Of a stretch of DNA of 64,000 nucleotides, positions 11,334 to 21,689 are shown piece after piece. The DNA is taken from contig NC_068939.1 of NCBI RefSeq assembly GCF_016801865.2, positions 57,920,694 to 57,984,693 of the forward strand, given 5' to 3'. Position 1 is the first letter of the stretch. Each line of letters begins with the position of its first letter. The position numbers and the translations under genes were made by a program. The notes under the pieces are model-generated. The model was not told where the DNA came from, searched no databases, and saw only the letters and a program-made list of their open reading frames with translations. The DNA is from Culex pipiens pallens (taxonomy: Eukaryota > Arthropoda > Insecta > Diptera > Culicidae).

Positions 11334-13184
11334 GTATTTAGCTAGTGCTGGTAAAATGGCTTGAATTCTGTGCATTGAACAAAAATATGGGAGATCGTCT
11401 TCCTTCCATCCCAAATTCGCAACCTCAAAATCTGCTCCTTTCATTTTTTAAACCACGGTCAGTGAAATTACGAGGGTGAGCAAGCTTTAAGCGGTATACG
11501 CACTTCCGAAGCAACCGGTCAAGCAAGTCAGAGAGGGTGAAGAAAAGCCCCAAGAAATCGCTCCCACTCCTTAGTTCTGCTGTTCGTAAAGCCGTTTTTT
11601 ACCCCTTTCCTTCGGATCTGCATACTAGTCTTTAACTGTTGAAGAAGAGCATATAAAATGAAGTGTTGGCAAAGGAATCACGTCACTAAAGCTACATAAT
11701 CTCCATAAATCGATCATGTTTGAAAAGATTACTTGAATTACGCAGAATTGGTAGATAAAACGAAAACAAGGTCTGTCTGTCAATCTGCGAGTGGTATAAG
11801 AGATTCAAATTTGACAGTTGTTTATGCTGAGTAGGCTGTGACTAGCTTGGACAAATTTACACTATACCAGCGACAGAACTCAACAATCGTCACACTTTTT
11901 GGGCTAACAGGATGTATGGAGTTCCAACCATGTGGATGCATGGAACCCTATACCAAGTCGATTGCAACTGTTTTGGTCAAAATTGGTTCAGCCAGTACTG
12001 AGAAAACTCAGTGAGAATTTTGGTCACATACATACATACACACACATACACACACACACACAGACATTTGTTCAGTTTTCGATTCTGAATAGATATGTAT
12101 ACATGAAGGTGGGTCTTCGAGCTTTTAATAAAAAGTTCATTTTTAGAGGAAGGCAAAAGTGTAAAAATGTGAACCTGATAAAAATTTATCAAAAACTGAT
12201 GAAAATTCATCAGTATCTGATGCAATTACAGACATTTTTCGACGCAAAATCTGTCACCATTTCCTGATGAATATTACCATGATTTTTTCCATGAGGATCT
12301 GTATTGTTTTTAATTATATCTTGTTGGAAATGTTAGAAGAGCTTCTTCTAGATTAAATGTAGCAAAATCATCAAAATCGCATGACATTTGACTGAGAAAC
12401 AGGATCTCACACACAGCAAAGGTCATCGATCACCCACACCCCAGGTGACGATTAAATCTTCAAATCCATTCTCGCCACGCTGATGATCACTTTCCCAAAT
12501 GCATCAGATGCAGGCTCGCACTCGTGCTGAGCGGAGAAAAAACTGGGTCAACTTCCAAATTGCTTTTTAAACGAAATTTTCTTCCCGGCACATAACCAAC
12601 ACGGTGGCCAGTTCATAATTTGTGTTTGCAAACTTGCCGCACACTCCCAATGTACACTTCACTATTGCTGCATCAACCCCGCCGTCAACTTGGTCTGTAC
12701 AAGCGAACTTGTGGTCTCTGGACAAGTCAGCTGCATGCTGGATAAAAAAGGGAGGCAAAAAGTGCACTGAGCAGATTTTCCCGCGGCTTTTCATCCGCCG
12801 TCTCCGGGGGTTTTTTTCGAGGCTGGCTGCGATCCAACCGTCCGAGGGTGTGGTCGAGTCATCAAGATGAGGGTTGCAGGTTGGTCAGATGTTGACCCAC
12901 AGATAAGCGGAGATTACTGTCTGATAGAAAAAAAAACAGTTGGTTGCATACTTGCAGGAGATTTTGGGAGCGCCTAAAGTGCGATTACGTTACAAATTTC
13001 AGCTTAAAAAAGTTATTTACAATTTTGGGAAAAAATAGTCCAAAAAGTTTGATCCACTTGCTTGTGCTGAGTGTGTGTGGTGCATCCCGTCTGAGTCGTT
13101 CGGAGAATGGTTTTTGTTATTGAATTATCTGTTTTTCCCCTCTTGAAAACCAATATTTTTCTTGGACGTTGAAACGGTCAGGTC

Positions 13185-13385
13185 TTGGCGAGTCATGCTT
13201 TTCTATTACTCAGTATCATCATCCTCGCCATCATCGCAACCATTATCGGTTCTAAGCCCGGCCATACGAATCGACCAACCTCGGCCACGGCTCATTTCAT
13301 CCGCAGGACTCCAACCGTCCCTTCCACTCACCTCTCGAAAGACCTGAGGAGGGGTAGCGGTCGAAGATTACGTAACGAAAACTAA
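13185..13385 (+). other. small open frame with signal-like N-terminus (unproven)
   Basis: 66 codons starting MASHAFLLLSIIILAIIATI, a plausible signal peptide or membrane anchor. A basic part with RR pairs (FIRRTP, DLRRGSGRRLRNEN) follows. The local region is GC-richer than its surroundings. The start context is poor and no promoter or polyadenylation signal is obvious. It may be chance reading of a TC-rich stretch. Confidence 0.15.
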
Positions 13386-14489
13386 TTTTGCGTTCTGTTT
13401 ATTGTTAATCATTGGCCCGGCTCGATTCTGGCCACGACCGGGAGTAGCAAAGTTGTTTTGAAACGATCTTGAAAAAGGAAAATATAAATATATAATATTG
13501 CGCGAAGCGTGCGATTTTGGCCGTGTGTGCTGTGGCGAATGGTAATTACTTTGGTAAATATTATGACAGATCGCTCCGGTGGAGCGTGACGCCGTTGTTG
13601 GCCAGTGGGGGGAGCACAGCGCAGTTGAATGCGAGCATGCAAGTGCAACCTTTGATATTTATTCATTATAAAATTGGCCGATGAATTGTTGTTGCAATGC
13701 AGTAACTATTTTTAATTTGTACTTTGTCATCACCTTTGCTTAAGTTGTCTATTGACATTGAAAAACATTTTTGTAGATCTTGGATCTAGGAAATTAGTAA
13801 AAACGCATCAAATTTTTATTCTATTTTTAAACCCTTTTACAATAGTTTGTGTTCTACTTTAAATATTAAAGAATTTGCCATTCTAGTGGGAATTTGCCTT
13901 CAAATTTTAAACCAGTGTTTAAAAAGTGTCACAAAATGCATTAAAAATTATTACAGTTATGCTGCTTCCAGAAAATTTAGGACAACCGAAACGTCAAATA
14001 GAATCAATCTAGAGTTTTTAAAGATCCTATAAGCTATTGTGTTTCTTATGTTTATAGGACCTAATCAAAAAAAGTCTAGAAATATTATAAAATGCATTTT
14101 AAATAGTTTACAGTACATTGGAATTTTGAGAAGAATCAAAACATTTTAAACTAGTCCAGATATGCTAAAAATAATTATCAATGCAGAAAAAAATTTCTGC
14201 ATTTTTTTCATTTTTTCCAGTTAGTTCGACTCCAATTTTCATTGAATTTTTTAGTATTGAGAAAATATTGGTTTTCAGACTCATTTTGAAGGGAGGGGGG
14301 TGACATAATCTTTGAAAAATACTAGCAACGGTGCTGCTAAAATTTAGCAAAATATTAATGTTTTTCAATGCAAATTACTTTTTTTGCAATTTTTATTTGC
14401 CCCCTGATTTTTTGTGATAAGTATATGGACAAAAACTTGAAATAAACATTCAACTTTCTTCTGAAAAAATTTTGATGGATTTACATTTA

Positions 14490-16613
14490 CAGCAATTCCC
14501 CAGAGCATGATTCGAAAAAAAAGTTCTCCGATCAGGCTCAATTTTTTTCTGGGGGGTTCCACGGCCGAAATAATAAGACCCTCATTTTTTGTTTGGTCAT
14601 TGGGGTGACCTACGCCGTGTTAGGGTGGTCCGAAAAACGACAATTTTCGTCGATTTTTGCAAAAAACTCATTCAATCAACCATAACTCCACACCATTCCA
14701 ACTGATTTTAGCTGTCTTGAGCGTAAACGAAAGAGTATTGGACAGGCTTTTAAGGAAAATTTGTTAAAAGTTTCAAATATCTTGCCTAACACTTGTAAAG
14801 GTCAAATGAAAAATTGAAATGCTCTTTCTAAGGTCTCGGTTCCAAAGAGCCTTTGTCTAAAAATATTTTTATCAGATTCCTCGGAAAATTTTCCAGACCA
14901 TATTTAAAAACAAACTTAATCCACCTATGTGGTTGGAGCCTTCCTCACAACAATGGCTGTACACAAGTTTCATCTATTTTTTAGATCCGGCTTCCAAAAA
15001 GTACATCAATATCACTTAAGAGGCCATATCTCGAGACAGGGTTGCCAGATCTTCAATGTTTTGGACTCGTTGGAAAGGTCTTTTGATAACCTAACCAACA
15101 ATGGGTTGGATGGTGGATCCGGACATAGTTTACATACATTTAAGTGAGATCCGGCTTCAAAAAAGTACATCAGTATCACTTAAGTGGCCATATCTCGAGA
15201 CAGGGTTGCCAGATCTTCAATGTTTTGCACTCGTTGGAAAGGTCTTTTGATAATCTAACCAACAATGGGTTGGATGGTGGATCCGGACATAGTTTACATA
15301 CATTTAAGTGAGATCCGGCTTCAAAAAAGTACATCAGTATCACTTAAGTGGCCATATCTCGAGACAGGGTTGCCAGATCTTCAATGTTTTGAACTCGTTG
15401 GAAAGATATTTTGATAACCTAACCAACGTCAGGTCGGATAGTGGAGCCGGACATAGTTTACATACATTTAAGTGAGATCCGGCTTCAAAAAAGTACATCA
15501 ATATCACTTAAGGGGCCATATCTCGAGACAGGGTTGCCAGATCTTCAATGTTTTGGACTCGTTGGAAAGGTTTTTTGATAATCTAACCAATGATGGGTCG
15601 GATGCTGGACCCGGACATAGTTTACATACATTTAAGTGAGATCAGGCTTCAAAAAAGTATATCAATATCACTTAAGTGGCCATATCTCGAGACAGGGTTG
15701 CCAGATCTTCAATGTTTTGGACTCGTTGGAAAGGTCTTGCGATAACCTAACTAACGTTGGGTCGGATGATGGACCCGGACATAGTTTACATACATTTAAG
15801 TGAGATCCGGCTTCAAAAAAGTACATCAGTATCACTTAAGTGGCCATATCTCGAGACAGGGTTGCCAGATCTTCAATGTTTTGCACTCGTTGGAAAGGTC
15901 TTGCGATAACCTAACTAACGATGGGTCGGATGATGGACCCGGACATAGTTTACATACAGTTAAGTGAGATCCAAATAATTGTGAAAACACATTTTTATAC
16001 ATAACTTTTGAACTACTTATCGAAACTTCAATCTGTATAAAACTCGATCTATGGGACCCTAAATCAAGTCGAATGCAACAAGTTCGGGTCAAATCGGTTC
16101 AGCCAGTGCCGAGAAACATGAGCTAGTTTGTTGGTCACATACATACATACACACACACATACACACACACATACACACACACATACACACACACATACAC
16201 ACACACATACACACACACATACACACACACATACACACACACATACACACAGACATTTGTTCAGTTTTCGATTCTGAGTCGATATGTATACATGAAGGTG
16301 GGTCTACGACGTTTTTATACGAAGTTCATTTTTAGAGCAGGATTATAGCCTTATCTCAGTGAGGAAGGCAAAATGGAAAAGTTATATTTTAAATATTCCG
16401 AGAAACGTTTTTTTTTAATTAAACGCCGAGCGCAAAAACGGGGAATTGACGAAAACGGCAAAAATCGACTTTTTCGCTAAAATTGCGCTAACTTTAAAGT
16501 TTCAGCGATGAGTTGACTTATACATGTTAGGGTTCAACAATTTTCGTAATTGAATATACAACTTTTGGTACCACCCTTTTTTCTAATCTTGCTGTTTTCG
16601 TGGGGAATTGCTG
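14490..16613. mobile_element. inverted-repeat element FB3, copy 1, with nested insertion
   Basis: Ends CAGCAATTCCCC and GGGGAATTGCTG, flanked by TTTA at 14486-14489 and 16614-16617. The left part carries GCATGATTCGAAAAAAAAGT and CTACGCCGTGTTAGGGTGGT, shared with 25505-26601. The CCTTCCTCAC element at 14911-16373 sits inside, clean at an A-run. Without it the element is about 660 bp, shorter than the other copy because the right arm is mostly missing. Confidence 0.6.
14911..16373. mobile_element. CCTTCCTCAC element with six 164-bp tandem units
   Basis: The left end is CAAACTTAATCCACC, with GCCTTCCTCAC at 14938. The right end is TCTCAGTGAGGAAGGCAAAA. Tandem units of about 164 bp run from 14985 to about 15968, each starting near GATCCGGCTTCAAAAAAGTA and containing CATATCTCGAGACAGG and CTCGTTGGAAAGG. 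A (CACACACATA)n array (about 16136-16250) follows, then CAGACATTTGTTCAGTTTTC. Non-coding. Confidence 0.7.
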
Positions 16614-17339
16614 TTTATGTCTAATCAATTGAAAAAATTGACAAGCATTTTCCTGCGTTGGTCATATTAAACGTATTCGGGCTCGCCAGCAAATAATTTA
16701 ATTTGTTTGTGAAGTTCTAATGTAAGAATCAACTAGAATAGTACTAACTGCAACTTAAAACATTTCTTCATTAAAATATTGAAATTATAGCATTAAATAT
16801 CATTTTTTATTATTTTTTTTTGACCCCCAAAACCTTTCTCAATTTTTGATGAAGTCAAGAGACATAAATTAAAAAAATATATATATTTGTCTAAATAAAA
16901 TTGAACTGAATCACTTAATTGATAAAAATTTTTATTCAATTAAAAAACATTCTACAAATAACTTTTTTTAATAATCTTGAAATGCAATTCTTTTTTAACA
17001 CAATTGATACTTTTACATTTTAACTTTAAAATTACTCAAATATAAGTTTTTTGATTTTTACAAGAATTTTTGCTTTGCAAACATATTAAAATTAAACTTC
17101 CTATATAGCTCAAACATGAACTTACATTTTTAATATTTAAAAACAATAATTTAACAAAACAAAATTAAGAAAAAAACATTTTTAACTATTTGAAAACGGA
17201 TAATAACATCAAATTATTAGTCGATAAGATTAAATACAAATACACTAAAAATTCGACTAAACCAAATTTTAATTTTATCTTGTATTTTCATATTTATCGA
17301 TCAAAGATAAATTCTTGGTACATACGTGAAATTGAAAAA

Positions 17340-18747
17340 ACGTGAAAAAAAATATTTTGAAAATTTTAAGATCAAGACTAGCATTTTAAATGGGCGTAAT
17401 ATTCAATATTTGGCCCTTTTAAAATGTTAGCCGGGACCGTGGTGTAGGGGTAAGCGTGATTGCCTCTCACCCAGTCGGCCTGGGTTCGATCCCAGAAGGT
17501 CCCGGTGGCAAATTTTAAGACGAGATTTGTCTGATCACGCCTTCCGTCGGATGGGGAAGTAAATGTTGGCCCCGGTTTAACCTACAGGTTAGGTCGATAG
17601 CTCAGTCCAGGTGTAGGAGTCGTCTCCCTGGGTCCTGTCCTGGTGGAGTCGCAGTAGGCAGTTGGACTCACAATCCAAAGGTCGTCAGTTCGAATCCCGG
17701 GGTGGATGGAAGCTTAGGTGTAAAAAGAGGTTTGCAATTGCCTCAACAATCAAGCCTTCGGACACCTAGTTTCGAGTAGGAATCCCGTAATCGGGAACGC
17801 CAAGGCAATGCTGTAGAGCGAATAATTTGATTTGATTGAAAATGTTAGTCTTGATTTAAAAATTTTCAAAATATTTTTTTCGAAAAGATCGGAAAATTTC
17901 ACGAATGTTTCATATATTAACATTGAAAATCGGACCATTCATTGCTGAGATATCGTCATAAGAAAATAGTGTGTTGTTTTGGTGAGATTTAGAAAACTTC
18001 AATTTTCGTGTTTCTTTTTCTTAAAGCGGCTCTATCTCAGCAACCCGAGGTTCAATCTTCAATGTCTCTTAGACAATTTTATAGCAAATTTTCTGAACTT
18101 TTAAATTTTTGAAAAACTGCAAATATTTCGCTAAAATCAAATTTTCGGTGGCTTTATCTTGAAAACGGAGCCCTTTATCAAAAAATCTGTAAAGTAATTT
18201 TCGATTGCAAATTCAATTTTGCATTAAAAAGTAATGTCAAACTTGTTTTTGCATGAAACTTCAATTTATTCCAAAAATCACTATTTTTTCAAAAATTCAT
18301 AACTCGGCGGCAGATTTTTTGACCATGTTTCTATATAGCTCAAAAGTTGCGGATTTTTGTCCCCTAAAACATATCAAAAAATCTCGAAAATCAAAAAATA
18401 CGTATTTTGGGAAATTGAAATTTAGTAAAACAAATTTTGATAAAAAAATCTGCAAATTTTTTTTCCGTGTACCTATTTTTTTCTCAAAAGTCCTCAACAA
18501 TACCTACAACTTTGCCGAAGACACCAAATTGATCTGAAAATTCACTCAAAAGTTACAGCTGTTTGAATATTTACATACCATTTTTGTATGGACAGCAGCC
18601 AAAATTGTATGGAGACTTGTATGGGTGATCCAATGACCCAAAATAGCTTATTTGGTCATAGGGAAGGCCCCCACAAAGTTTGAGCCAAATCAAAAAATAC
18701 AAAAAATAAAAATGGTCGAAATCGGCCGATTTCGTAGAGAGTTGCTC
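17340..18747. mobile_element. inverted-repeat element FB1, left-truncated copy with SINE inside
   Basis: The centre (GACTAGCATTTTAAATGGGC ... AATGTTAGTCTTGATTT) and the complete right arm match the FB1 element at 28270-33794. This includes CGGCGGCAGATTTTTTGACC, ACAACTTTGCCGAAGACACC and the end GTAGAGAGTTGCTC. Only a short piece of left arm remains. A Twin-like SINE (17431-17838) is inserted at the centre. Confidence 0.65.
17431..17838 (+). mobile_element. Twin-like SINE (two tRNA-derived halves), plus copy
   Basis: Target-site duplication AAAATGTTAG at 17421-17430 and 17839-17848. The first half is tRNA-Glu-like: D-arm GTGTAGGGGTAAGCG, anticodon loop CTCTCACC, B box GGGTTCGATCC. The second half is also tRNA-like: 17640-17706, loop CTCACAA, B box AGTTCGAATCC. 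A 3' unique part ends GAACGCCAAGGCAATGC and an ATTTGATTTGATT tail. Culex Twin SINEs are known for two tRNA-related regions, which fits. Confidence 0.85.
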
Positions 18748-18821
18748 CCCTTAGGACAAAGTTTCACGCAAATCGAAGAGGGGTCGGGGCAACTGCTGTG
18801 TGAGTTGGCGGAGAATTACCC
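18741..18821. repeat. chimeric junction of FB1 and FB2 ends
   Basis: The FB1 end GTAGAGAGTTGCTC (to 18747) runs directly into CCCCTTAGGACAAAGTTTC and continues to GGCGGAGAATTACCC at 18821. The latter is the end of the FB2 family (compare 46660-46744). Confidence 0.6.
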
Positions 18822-19328
18822 ATATATATAATTTTAAGTAACTTGCGATTATTTTTTTCCTTAAATACCTAACCCTTGAGATAACATTTCCAACGATGTT
18901 TAACTTTTTGATGTTTAGTAATGTATTATGGGAGAAAAAAAAATAAGACAAAATTAGGGCATTTTTTTTCGAAAAAAAAAATCCATTATTCAAAAAAAAA
19001 GTAATTCGTCACAGTTGGCTGCGACAAACATTTGGGGTATATGTTTTATCCATCAGTGGGTTTTTTGATGAAAAATGCTATTAAATCAAATTGTTAATTA
19101 AGTATTTCAATAAAAAAAACTCCATCCAGATCAATTTTGACTAACATTTACTTTTTCTTTTCGCAAAAATAAGTATTGTGGGTTTTGCATCTTAAATCAT
19201 CTTGGCCACAACAAAACATAATGATTATATTAACAATTATAACTTTAATGATTAAATTAACTGACCAATAATTTTTTAACTGTTTATTTCAATTAAGTAA
19301 ATCGAAAGAAAATTTAGTTCTCAATTTC

Positions 19329-19410
19329 GAGCAAAATTGAGGGTATAAAATTATCTTTTCCAATAGTGGATCCCTTTTAATTTTTCTAATGAAAACCCTC
19401 AATTTTGCTC
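19329..19410. repeat. 16-bp stem inverted repeat
   Basis: GAGCAAAATTGAGGGT at 19329-19344 pairs perfectly with ACCCTCAATTTTGCTC at 19395-19410 across a 50-base loop. It adjoins the FB2 half copy starting near 19416. It could be the TIR of a small MITE. Confidence 0.5.
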
Positions 19411-19415
19411 TGACT

Positions 19416-20014
19416 AACTTTTTCAAAAAAAAATTTCGTAAAATCGCGATAACTCGTGATGTTTATAAACAAACCCCTTATGTCTATATATCAAATTTTT
19501 TGTAATTGTCTGCTCTACAACTTTGTGCAACATTGCTACACTTTAAAAAATAACCCTGCAATGTTTAAAAATACGAAATTTTGAAATGAAAAATTTTGTT
19601 CTACATGAAAAAATTACCTTGCTGGGTCAATGTAGATTCAAAAAGTACATTAAATTTCCCAAAAAAATACATGTTCCAAAAATTTTTACAGTCAAGTAAC
19701 GGAAAATGGGAGAGTTTTTAAAACTTTTTTAGGAATTCTGAGTACGCCATCAAATCGGTGTCTAATTTTTCATAAAAGTCCCTTTGACACCAAATTTCTA
19801 TCTCATCTCCGTTTCAGGCTGCAAATTATTGAAAAACACCTCGTTTTTCGCATGTTCAAAAATGGAAGGGGTCGTACCGCCCCTCCGTCACGAGATATCA
19901 AAAAACGGACCTCGGTTTCGTGATCAGGGACAAAAGTTACCCCTTAGGACAAAGTTCCACGCAAATCGAAGAGGGGTCGGGGCAACTGCTGTGTGAGTTG
20001 ACAGAGAATTACCC
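19416..20014. mobile_element. inverted-repeat element FB2, half copy
   Basis: One arm of the FB2 element (compare 46100-46744): GTAAAATCGCGATAACTCG, GACACCAAATTTCTATCTCA, CCGCCCCTCCGTCACGAGAT and the end GAGAATTACCC. The opposite arm is missing. It ends only about 240 bp before the Shal S6 exon. Confidence 0.65.
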
Positions 20015-20257
20015 CCATCAGTTCGTAAATGTTTTTTTTTTGCCGCGAAGATTTGAACACATGTGCATCTAGTGGAACGGTTTCTGCGAGAATTTCTCAT
20101 TTATATGTTGAGTTGATCAATAATGGAGACGAATTTTATCTCATTTAGTGTAATCCAGAATTGTTGGCATTTTAAGAACATTAATTAATTCACTATTAAC
20201 TTCATAATACCTTCAATAATTTTCCAATGTTTACTTTCATAATCCCTCCCCCTCTAG

Positions 20258-20420
20258 TTACGGTGACATGGTGCCCGAAACCATCGCGGGCAAGATCGTG
20301 GGAGGCGTCTGTTCGCTGAGCGGTGTGCTGGTCATCGCGCTACCCGTACCTGTAATCGTGTCCAACTTCAGCCGCATCTACCACCAAAACCAGCGGGCAG
20401 ACAAGCGGAAAGCACAGCGG
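20258..20420 (+). CDS. Shal: Shal (Kv4) potassium channel, pore-end/S6 exon
   Basis: This exon encodes the end of the pore loop and the S6 segment of an A-type voltage-gated K+ channel of the plasma membrane. The reading begins with YGDMVPET, the end of the GYGD selectivity filter (its first Gly is split across the intron). It continues through the S6 gate with the PVPVIV hinge and the conserved SNFSRIYHQNQ linker, ending in KRKAQR. The acceptor is a pyrimidine tract ending CCTCTAG at 20257; the donor is CGG|GTAGGC at 20420/20421, phase 0. The sequence is nearly identical to Shal of flies and to vertebrate Kv4 in this region (known conservation). T1 and S1-S5 must be in exons upstream of the window. 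GC at third positions is high (39 of 51 codons), unlike the AT-rich surroundings. Certain as a Kv channel; Shal rather than Shab, Shaw or Shaker is fixed by the next exon. Confidence 0.96.
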
Positions 20421-20567
20421 GTAGGCATCCGGCTCCGGCGCCTGGGCTACGGCCTCGGGTTGCGCCTGGGCCGCCGGTTTGGTCACCACTTTGACCACCA
20501 CCACCGGCTCTCCGACACAATCCCCGACGTCGACCCGTTGGAGGTCGACGACGGCATCTCGGTGTAA
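20421..20567 (+). CDS. Shal: alternative in-frame extension of the Shal exon
   Basis: The reading frame of the preceding exon runs on past its donor for 47 codons plus GTG TAA (stop 20565-20567). The peptide begins VGIRLRR, has Gly/Arg and His-rich runs (LGRRFGHH, DHHHR), and ends acidic (DVDPLEVDDGIS). Of 47 codons, 42 end in G or C, higher than in the conserved exon itself, so this looks like selected coding DNA and not intron. It ends exactly at a tandem donor, GTGTAAGT. Use of GT at 20562 would insert 47 residues in frame before the next exon. Use of GT at 20564 would shift frame and stop at 20672-20674. No splicing would end the channel after VDDGISV. I do not recognise the segment from other Shal proteins. 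Inference; expression not shown. Confidence 0.6.
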   Translation, partial: VGIRLRRLGYGLGLRLGRRFGHHFDHHHRLSDTIPDVDPLEVDDGISV

Positions 20568-20646
20568 GTAACGGCTTCCAAGGACACCCCCTTTGTTAAT
20601 CCCCGTTTTTTTTTTTGTTTTTTTCGTTTTTCCTTTTTACTTGTAG

Positions 20647-20835
20647 AAAGCACGACTCGCACGAATACGAATAGCGAAAGCAGGCGCGAGTGCGGCGTTC
20701 GCGAGTAAGAAGAAGGCTGCCGAGTCGCGGCTAGCGGCGCAGGAGTCTGGCATCGAACTGGACGACAACTACAACGATGAAGACATCTTCGAGCTACAGC
20801 ATCATCATCTGTTGAGATGTTTAGAGAAGACTACG
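20647..20835 (+). CDS. Shal: Shal (Kv4) potassium channel, C-tail exon with dileucine motif
   Basis: 63 codons, phase 0 at both ends. The acceptor is a long T-rich tract ending TTGTAG at 20646. The donor ACG|GTTAGC at 20836 is weak but placed exactly where the Shal reading requires it. The peptide starts KARLARIRIAKAG, continues through SKKKAAE and the acidic ELDDNYNDEDIF, and ends LQHHHLLRCLEKTT. The last part is the 16-residue dileucine motif of the Shal family, known to direct channels to dendrites; this identifies the gene as Shal/Kv4. It is separated from the pore exon by a 226-bp intron (20421-20646), the first part of which is itself open. The next exon is about 13.9 kb downstream. Confidence 0.96.
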
Positions 20836-21689
20836 GTTAGCAAAACACACACCAACCGAACTAAAAACAAACAAACAAAAAATCATCCATTTCTTCACTC
20901 TTTTTCTCAAAATTTTCTTCTTCTTCTACTACTACTTCTATTGCTCTTGAGCAGATTAAAGCAAAACTTCACTTCAATAACAAGTTTCGCAATCCCATTC
21001 GCTCGCTCTCTCTCTTTCTCTCTCAATCTTTTACTTCCGAGATGATTTATCGCCACTTGCTCTAATCTTGAAATTTATACACGTGTGTGTGTTTTCGTGT
21101 GCTAAGTGCGTTGTTCGTTTGTGGCCAGGCAATGTTTTCCTTAGCTTTTCTCGATGCTTTCCCCTCGGGGCTTGGCTGCTGACCATTACGCGGTCGGTTC
21201 GAAGTGTTGTTGGATTTGACTCGTGATTTTTTCTTCACTACATCATCCGCTCTTGCACAATCATCATACATCACAAAAAAAAAAACAGACAAGAACACAT
21301 TTCGCTAGATTTGTTAAACATGCTGCTTCGCCATCGAATCGATGTCATCAACTCTGATTGTGTGTTTATTTTGTAGTTTGTTGTTTTTTTTAGACGCTAC
21401 AGCTTGTGATACACTAATTGCACCCCATTTCCCAATGTTTCACGATTTGATGTTTCCCAACCGTTGTTGTTTGCTTGACTGTGCTTCTTTCATTTATATT
21501 CGAGTGTCTTAATGGCGATTAATCAAATTTGAATGTTGTACAACTGAAGAAAAAAGTTTCGAAATGCAAAATTTATATTTTATTTCCCATCGGAACTTTT
21601 GATTTCATATCCAGGTTCAAAACATTTCATTAGAAGTTAATGACTAGACTTATATCAATTAAATTGAAACAGAAAAATATACATCGTAA

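Larger units (their letters stand above)
10251..11934 (+). mobile_element. non-autonomous P-like element with a THAP exon relic
   Basis: It is flanked by GATGCAT at 10244-10250 and 11935-11941 (7 identical bases; the eighth differs, C versus G). The imperfect terminal inverted repeats read CACATATGTGGAACT at the left and CACATGGTTGGAACT (reverse complement of the right end). Inside, 11258-11333 looks like the first exon of a THAP-domain transposase. THAP domains start P-superfamily transposases, and P elements make 8-bp duplications, so the two signs agree. No other coding remains. The element has itself received a MITE (10579-10798). Confidence 0.5.
9761..12158. mobile_element. CCTTCCTCAC element with two 164-bp-type units, interrupted
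   Basis: The left end is AAAAACTAACTTAATACACC and the right end is TTTTTAGAGGAAGGCAAAA. It contains two copies of the 164-bp-type unit (about 9845-10175; GGGTTGCCAGAT, GTTGGAAGAGG, GGATGATGGATCCGG). A CA-rich microsatellite (12008-12062) lies just before CAGACATTTGTTCAG. A 1,684-bp foreign element (10251-11934) splits it. Confidence 0.6.
9681..12290. repeat. dispersed repeat M1, copy 3, split by nested insertions
   Basis: The left part 9681-9760 (CGCAGCAAAAAAAGTGAAAT, TTTTGGAAGGTTGAA) and right part 12159-12290 (GTAAAAATGTGAACCTGAT, AAAATCTGTCACCATTTCC) are the two halves of one M1 copy. They are separated by the CCTTCCTCAC element at 9761-12158. Joining the flanks restores the order seen in the intact M1 copies. 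Confidence 0.6.
1..20257 (+). other. Shal intron upstream of the S6 exon (3' portion)
   Basis: No coding exon is recognised here. The stretch is AT-rich and largely dispersed repeats, listed separately. Parts in which I see no repeat structure are 1-2337, 3500-4189, 5753-8151, 12291-14489 and 16614-17339. Moderately GC-richer, single-copy-looking patches lie at 660-960, 6300-7130, 12400-12870 and 13160-13680, and could hold regulatory sequence. Open frames here are short and lack coding bias. Confidence 0.8.

Noticed and set aside
17431..17706. Functional tRNA-Glu and tRNA-Val genes
   Set aside because: Both lie inside a SINE with a target-site duplication, and a second copy exists at 55072-55479; the acceptor stems and bodies are degenerate.
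20836..21045. Read-through of the second Shal exon past its donor
   Set aside because: The frame stays open but is AT- and T-rich with low-complexity Lys/Leu runs; the distal exon joins in phase at 20835.
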